From contig NZ_JACHJB010000002.1 in the NCBI RefSeq assembly GCF_014207745.1, forward strand, positions 682,001 through 746,000: a stretch of 64,000 nt of DNA, given 5' to 3'. The notes under the pieces are model-generated. The model saw only the letters and a program-made list of their open reading frames with translations, was not told the DNA's origin and ran no database searches. The position numbers and the translations under genes are program-made. Source of the DNA: Nonomuraea muscovyensis (GTDB taxonomy: Bacteria > Actinomycetota > Actinomycetes > Streptosporangiales > Streptosporangiaceae). Of this stretch, positions 60,065-64,000 are shown in pieces (positions within the stretch are counted from its first letter, which is position 1; each line of letters starts with the position of its first letter).

Positions 60065-60313
60065 CTATCCTGCCCAGATGATGTCGTAGACGGCCACGGT
60101 GCGGCGGGGACGGTCGACGTAGAAGGCGGCGAGGCCGTACTCGCCGAACGTCACCTCGCGGTAGTGGGGGTCGTCCCGCCGGCCGGCGATGGAGTGTCCG
60201 AACGGGTCCTCGCCCACCTTGGTGAGGGCTTCGACGAGGGCGACGAAGGCCGCTTCGGGCAGTCCGGGGATCTGGGCCGAGCCGCTCGCGTGGAAGGTCA
60301 CGCGATGGTTCAC
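60065..60313 (-). CDS. RelE/ParE-fold protein, possible toxin
   Basis: This 82-residue protein has REVTFGEYGLAAFYVDR and TVAVYDIIWAG, matching the central and last strands of RelE/ParE toxins. The GTG start at 60313 overlaps the stop codon of the upstream gene (GTGA), so the pair is coupled. In this arrangement the first gene would be the antitoxin. The catalytic residues of RelE are poorly conserved across the family and cannot be checked by eye. Confidence 0.6.
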   Translation of the reverse strand: MNHRVTFHASGSAQIPGLPEAAFVALVEALTKVGEDPFGHSIAGRRDDPHYREVTFGEYGLAAFYVDRPRRTVAVYDIIWAG

Positions 60314-60651
60314 CCGGGCCGACCTCCGGCGTGGCGGGCCAGGGCGTCGGCGAGGGTCACCTCGGCGTAGGGGGTGGCCAGCCGGTCGGCGGGCAGCCAC
60401 GGGCCTCCGGTGCCGTCGCGGGCGTCCTCGGCGCGCTGGTCGTGGCCCGGGCGGGAGTAGAGGGCGGCGCGCAGGTGCCAGAGTTTGAGCACCTGCTGGA
60501 GTTCGCGGTAGCGCCAGGTCTCGTGCGCGGCCGCGACCATGGCGGCGCGGTAGTCGGTGAGGAAGCGCTCGCGGTGGTGTTCGGGCAGTCGGCGGTGGAT
60601 GTCGTCAGGGTCGTGGCCGGCGCCGTGGGGCTCGGCGGGCTGAGCTGACAC
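60310..60651 (-). CDS. DUF6247-like protein, possible antitoxin
   Basis: This 113-residue protein has DDIHRRLPEHHRERFLTDY and VLKLWHLRAALYSRPGH, which match the DUF6247 family of actinobacteria (LPxxxRxxFxxxY ... WHLRAxxYSxPG). These proteins commonly precede small RelE-like genes. The stop codon overlaps the next gene. Its role as antitoxin is inferred only from position. Confidence 0.65.
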   Translation of the reverse strand: MSAQPAEPHGAGHDPDDIHRRLPEHHRERFLTDYRAAMVAAAHETWRYRELQQVLKLWHLRAALYSRPGHDQRAEDARDGTGGPWLPADRLATPYAEVTLADALARHAGGRPG

Positions 60652-60887
60652 GGGGGGGCCTCCTGCCGATCGCCTGCGGGGTGTGGTTTCAGCGTACTGC
60701 CTGCCGTGCCGGGGGGAAGGGCCGTCGCCGGCTCTCCCCCGGCGGTGGGCCGCCGTTCGTCGCCGGCGCGCCGGCGTGGGGGCACGGGTCTCGGTGACGG
60801 CCGGTGCGGATCACACGGCCGGGGACGGGGACGGGCACGGACGGGCGGCCCGGGGGCGGTCTCATGGGGGCTTTTCGGTCAGGAAGG

Positions 60888-61466
60888 TCAGGAGGAGGCG
60901 TACAACTGCTTCCAGGTGCCGGCGTACAGGCAGGTGTCCGAGGGCGTGCGGCCGGTCTCGGCGCAGACCTTCAGCTCGACGAGGAAGACGCGGGCGCGGG
61001 TGAAGGCGAAGTTCTTGGCGGCGCGCGAGGAGCAGGTGCGGACGGTCTTGCGCGTGAAGGGCAGCGACCCGTCGCCGGCCCGGTAGGTGAGGCGGAAGAC
61101 GGCGAGCGCGCACGAGGGGCCGCGGGTGCGGTCGCGCAGGGTGCCGGTGACGCGGATGATGACGACGGGCGGGATGGAGGAGGTGTCGAGGGCGCCCGCC
61201 TGGAGGCGGCCTGCGGCGGTGGCCTTGCCGCCCGGCGCGTGGTGGGGCCCCCAGGTGGTGGGCGGGGCGGAGACGGCCGAAAGGGGCAGCAGGGCGGCGG
61301 CGGCCCAGGCGGCATCGCCGTGGCCCTGGCAGCGCGGCGCTGTCGCCCGTCGCGCTGAGGGGGCGGGCCCGTACGGTCGGTGGCGGTTTTCGGTCGCGTG
61401 AGCGGCCGGCCGCGCGGGCCGGTCTCGTGCGACCGGGCAGGGTTTTCTTCCCCCCAACCCTCGCAA
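60888..61466 (-). CDS. Putative small secreted Cys-containing protein, start uncertain
   Basis: The C-terminal ~125 residues look real: PPVVIIRVTGTLRDRTRG, CALAVFRLTYRAGDG and VELKVCAETGRTPSDTCLYA, with four Cys. A hydrophobic stretch WAAAALLPLSAVSAPP ahead of them could be a signal peptide. The only start in frame is a TTG at 61466 with ~50 odd Arg-rich residues before it, so the true start or a frameshift is unresolved. I recognise no family. Confidence 0.5.
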   Translation of the reverse strand: MRGLGGRKPCPVARDRPARPAAHATENRHRPYGPAPSARRATAPRCQGHGDAAWAAAALLPLSAVSAPPTTWGPHHAPGGKATAAGRLQAGALDTSSIPPVVIIRVTGTLRDRTRGPSCALAVFRLTYRAGDGSLPFTRKTVRTCSSRAAKNFAFTRARVFLVELKVCAETGRTPSDTCLYAGTWKQLYASS

Positions 61467-61698
61467 AACCGGACAAGTAACACCGTAGTGGGCGACTTTT
61501 TGCGGGGATGTGTCAACACCGATTGCCGGGACATGTCAGCATCAAGACATGTACGGGTCATATGGGACAGTCGAAATGCTCCGGGACCGGTGGGACGAGC
61601 CCCCACCGGCCACACCGGACTGACCACCCGCGACCCCGTCCCACCTCGGCGGCTCTCCCCCGCCCCGCTCGAACGATCGTCCGAAGGAAGTTCCCCCC

Positions 61699-63402
61699 TT
61701 GCGTATCTTGCTGCTCTGCTCCTCGTTCAACGGCCTCACCCAGCGCGCCTGGCTGGAGCTGCGCCGGGCCGGACACGACGTCAGCATCGAGCTGGCACTG
61801 TCGGAGCAGGTGATGCTGGAGGCGGCCCAACTGGCCAAACCCGACCTGGTGATCTGCCCCTTCCTGAAGGAGAAGGTCCCCTCGCGGCTGTGGCGCACCC
61901 AGCGGACGATCATCATCCACCCCGGCCCGCCCGGCGACCGCGGCCCCTCCTCCCTCGACTGGGCCATCCTCGACGGCGAACCCGAATGGGGCGTCACCGC
62001 GCTGCAGGCGGTCGAGGAGATGGACGCCGGCCCCATCTGGGGCTACCGCACCTTCCCCATGCCGGCCGAACCGCCCCGCAAGTCCGCCCTCTACAACGGG
62101 CCCGTCGCCGACGCCGCCGTCGAACTGGTGCTGGAAGTGGCCGCCAAGGCGACCGACCCCTCCTTCGTCCCCGCACCGCTCGACTACAACCGGCCGGAGG
62201 TGCGCGGGCGGCTACGGCCGGCCATGCGGCACGCCGACCGGCAGTTCTCCTGGAGCGAGCCGACCGACGCGGTGCTGCGCCGCGTCCGCGCCGCCGACGG
62301 CTCCCCCGGCGGCCGCGCCACCCTGTGCGACCTGCCCGTGCGCGTGTTCGACGTCTACCGCGGCCCCGCCCTGTCCGGACCCCCCGGAACCGTGGCCGGA
62401 CGCCGCGAGGGCGCCGTCCTCGTGCACACCGGCGACGGCACCGTGTGGGTGGGCCACCTGCGGCGCGACGAACCCGGCGCACTCAAGCTGCCCGCCGCCA
62501 CCGTCCTCGGCGAACACCTCTCGGCCGCCGGCGAGGTGTCCGGATACAGCGAGATCACCTACGACCGGGGCGAACGGGTCGGCGTGGTGAGCTTCGACTT
62601 CTACAACGGCGCCATGTCCACCGACCAGTGCCGGCGCCTGTCCGCCGCCCTGCGCTACGCGGCCGCGCAGGACACCCGGGTGCTCGTGGTGCGCGGCGGC
62701 GAGGTGTTCTCCAACGGCATCCACCTCAACGTGATCGAGGCGGCCCGGCACCCGGAGATGGAGGCCTGGATGAACATCAACGCCATCAACCAGGTGTGCC
62801 GCGAGATCATCAAGTGCACCGGCCAGCTGGTGGTGACGTCACTGGGCGGCAACGCCGGAGCGGGCGGGGTCATGATGGGGCTCGGCGCCGACCGGGTGCT
62901 GATCCGCGAGGGGGTCGTGCTCAACCCGCACTACCGCACGATGGGGCTGTTCGGATCCGAACTGTGGACGTACGTGCTGCCACGGCGGGTCGGCGCCTCG
63001 GCGGCGCGGCGGCTGACCCGCGACGCGCTGCCGATCGGCGCGCCGGAGGCCGTCATGCTCGGACTCGCGGACGAGGCGCTGGCCGGGCCGCGACTGGAGT
63101 TCGAACGGGCCGTGCTCGCCGAGGCCGAGCGGCTGGCCCAGGACCCAGGCTACGAGCGGATGCTCGCGGACAAGCGGACGGCACGCGAACAGGACGAGCG
63201 GCGCAAACCGCTGGACGCCTACCGGGTGGAGGAACTGGCGGAGATGAGCCGCGACATGTTCGACGACCGGCACTCCTTCCGGGCGGCCAGGGAGGGCTTC
63301 GTGCACAAGCGCAAGCCCGAGGCCACGCCGGAGCATCTGGCGGCTCATCGGGAACTCCTCGGCGGGTCGGGGACGCCCATCACCGCTGCATCTCATATGT
63401 GA
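61699..63402 (+). CDS. hoxX: HoxX-like protein: formyltransferase and enoyl-CoA-hydratase domains
   Basis: In 567 residues, the N-terminal half is a formyl-tetrahydrofolate-binding formyltransferase-like domain (IIIHPGPPGDRGPSSLDWAI). The C-terminal half is a crotonase-fold domain (FYNGAMSTDQCRRLSAALRY, GGEVFSNGIHLNVIE, SLGGNAGAGGVMMGLGADRV). This two-domain layout is that of HoxX, which makes the CO ligand of [NiFe]-hydrogenase from formyl-THF in aerobes. TTG 61699 has GAAGGAAG eight bases ahead. No hydrogenase gene is visible in the window; one could lie beyond the right edge, or the protein has another formyl-transfer role. Confidence 0.9.
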   Translation: MRILLLCSSFNGLTQRAWLELRRAGHDVSIELALSEQVMLEAAQLAKPDLVICPFLKEKVPSRLWRTQRTIIIHPGPPGDRGPSSLDWAILDGEPEWGVTALQAVEEMDAGPIWGYRTFPMPAEPPRKSALYNGPVADAAVELVLEVAAKATDPSFVPAPLDYNRPEVRGRLRPAMRHADRQFSWSEPTDAVLRRVRAADGSPGGRATLCDLPVRVFDVYRGPALSGPPGTVAGRREGAVLVHTGDGTVWVGHLRRDEPGALKLPAATVLGEHLSAAGEVSGYSEITYDRGERVGVVSFDFYNGAMSTDQCRRLSAALRYAAAQDTRVLVVRGGEVFSNGIHLNVIEAARHPEMEAWMNINAINQVCREIIKCTGQLVVTSLGGNAGAGGVMMGLGADRVLIREGVVLNPHYRTMGLFGSELWTYVLPRRVGASAARRLTRDALPIGAPEAVMLGLADEALAGPRLEFERAVLAEAERLAQDPGYERMLADKRTAREQDERRKPLDAYRVEELAEMSRDMFDDRHSFRAAREGFVHKRKPEATPEHLAAHRELLGGSGTPITAASHM

Positions 63403-63405
63403 GAT
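63390..63405. promoter_or_regulatory. Palindrome before the HTH-MurA gene
   Basis: ATCTCA, TATG, TGAGAT: six-base arms around four bases, at the end of hoxX and 14 bases before GTG 63419. A fitting autoregulatory site for the Xre-type domain of the next protein. Confidence 0.55.
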
Positions 63406-63418
63406 ATGGTCGGGTCTT

Positions 63419-64000
63419 GTGACGGATGATTACCTTGTGAGGATCGGCCGGTTGATCCGGGACGCCCGGCAGCATCGCGGGTGGACACAGCTCCAGCTGG
63501 CCGACGCCCTCGCCACCAGCCAGAGCGCGGTCAACCGCATCGAGCGCGGCAACCAGAACATCAGTCTTGAGATGATCGCCCGCATCGGTGAGGCACTCGA
63601 CAGCGAGATCGTCTCCCTCGGCTACGCCGGCCCCATGCACCTGCGGGTCGTCGGCGGCCGCCGGCTGTCGGGCAGCATCGACGTCAAGACCTCCAAGAAC
63701 GCGTGCGTGGCCCTGCTGTGCGCGTCGCTGCTCAACTCCGGCCGGACGATCCTGCGCAAGGTGGCCAGGATCGAGGAGGTGTACCGCATCCTGGAGGTCC
63801 TGGCCTCCGTCGGGGTACGCGCCCGCTGGATCAACGAGGGCAACGACCTGGAGATCATCCCCCCGGCCCGCCTCGAACTCGAGTCGATGGACACCGACGC
63901 CGCCCGCCGCACCCGAAGCGTCATCATGTTCCTCGGGCCGCTGATGCACCGCACCGACCAGTTCCGCATCCCCTACGCGGGCGGCTGCGACCTCGGCACC
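63419..64000 (+). CDS. Xre helix-turn-helix fused to MurA-like enolpyruvyl transferase, cut by window edge
   Basis: Residues ~5-60 are an Xre domain (RIGRLIRDARQHRGWTQLQL, LATSQSAVNRIERGNQNIS). From ~65 on the sequence follows UDP-GlcNAc 1-carboxyvinyltransferases: VGGRRLSGSIDVKTSKNACV, corresponding to the GGxxLxGxVxxSGAKNA start with the catalytic Lys-Asn, and later RTRSVIMFLGPLMHR. About 194 residues are visible; MurA needs ~420. GTG 63419 is my start, GTG 63437 an alternative. Such chimeras exist in actinobacteria besides the housekeeping murA; the function is unknown. It is probably co-transcribed with hoxX. Confidence 0.8.
   Translation, partial: MTDDYLVRIGRLIRDARQHRGWTQLQLADALATSQSAVNRIERGNQNISLEMIARIGEALDSEIVSLGYAGPMHLRVVGGRRLSGSIDVKTSKNACVALLCASLLNSGRTILRKVARIEEVYRILEVLASVGVRARWINEGNDLEIIPPARLELESMDTDAARRTRSVIMFLGPLMHRTDQFRIPYAGGCDLGT

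Overview
The window is high-GC DNA with strong G/C bias at third codon positions, GTG and TTG starts and many ATGA/GTGA gene overlaps. It fits an actinomycete, probably of the Streptosporangiales (inferred from composition and gene families; there is no rRNA here to settle it). The frame is a core chromosome with one large insertion and one very large biosynthetic operon.

Bases 1-3239 hold the 3' part of a RecD2-type helicase and an L,D-transpeptidase lipoprotein. From 3279 to 20195 lies what I read as a 16.9-kb Tn3-family transposon. It has 24-bp perfect terminal inverted repeats beginning with a G run, a CTGTAG target duplication, a decayed tnpA and two decayed serine recombinases. The insertion split a terminator hairpin between the L,D-transpeptidase and a convergent acetyltransferase gene. 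Its cargo is a cst-like sulfide and persulfide detoxification set: a CstR-type repressor, rhodanese, TauE/SafE exporter, thioredoxin, OsmC, CstB-type persulfide dioxygenase, peroxiredoxin and sulfide:quinone reductase, with four near-identical CsoR-family operators. It also carries a MerR-PP2C fusion with an MFS exporter, and a membrane NACHT NTPase with a seven-bladed WD40 propeller.

Bases 20228-30098 are ordinary accessory genes: acetyltransferases, a methyltransferase, a PhyH-like dioxygenase, an Rv2578c-like radical SAM protein, an SMR pump with its TetR regulator, a stand-alone asparagine-synthase-like protein and an F420-type oxidoreductase. A HIT-family pseudogene and some leaderless promoters lie among them.

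Bases 57746 down to 30166 (minus strand) form one ~27.5-kb NRPS-PKS operon. In transcription order it encodes a short leader ORF, a type II thioesterase fused to a degenerate phosphopantetheinyl-transferase-like domain, A-T-C-A-T, a PKS with order KS-AT-KR-DH-ACP, an MbtH protein, C-A-T, C-A-T-C-A-T, C-A-T-TE with a cysteine nucleophile, and an MFS exporter. Predicted order: two unassigned residues, one malonate processed to an enoyl unit, Gly, a Gly-like residue, Ser, Ser. I know of no product with this layout, so it is the best candidate for an undescribed system.

The right end holds a secreted four-repeat protein, a DUF6247/RelE-like pair, a small secreted protein, a HoxX-like protein and the start of an HTH-MurA-like chimera cut by the window edge.
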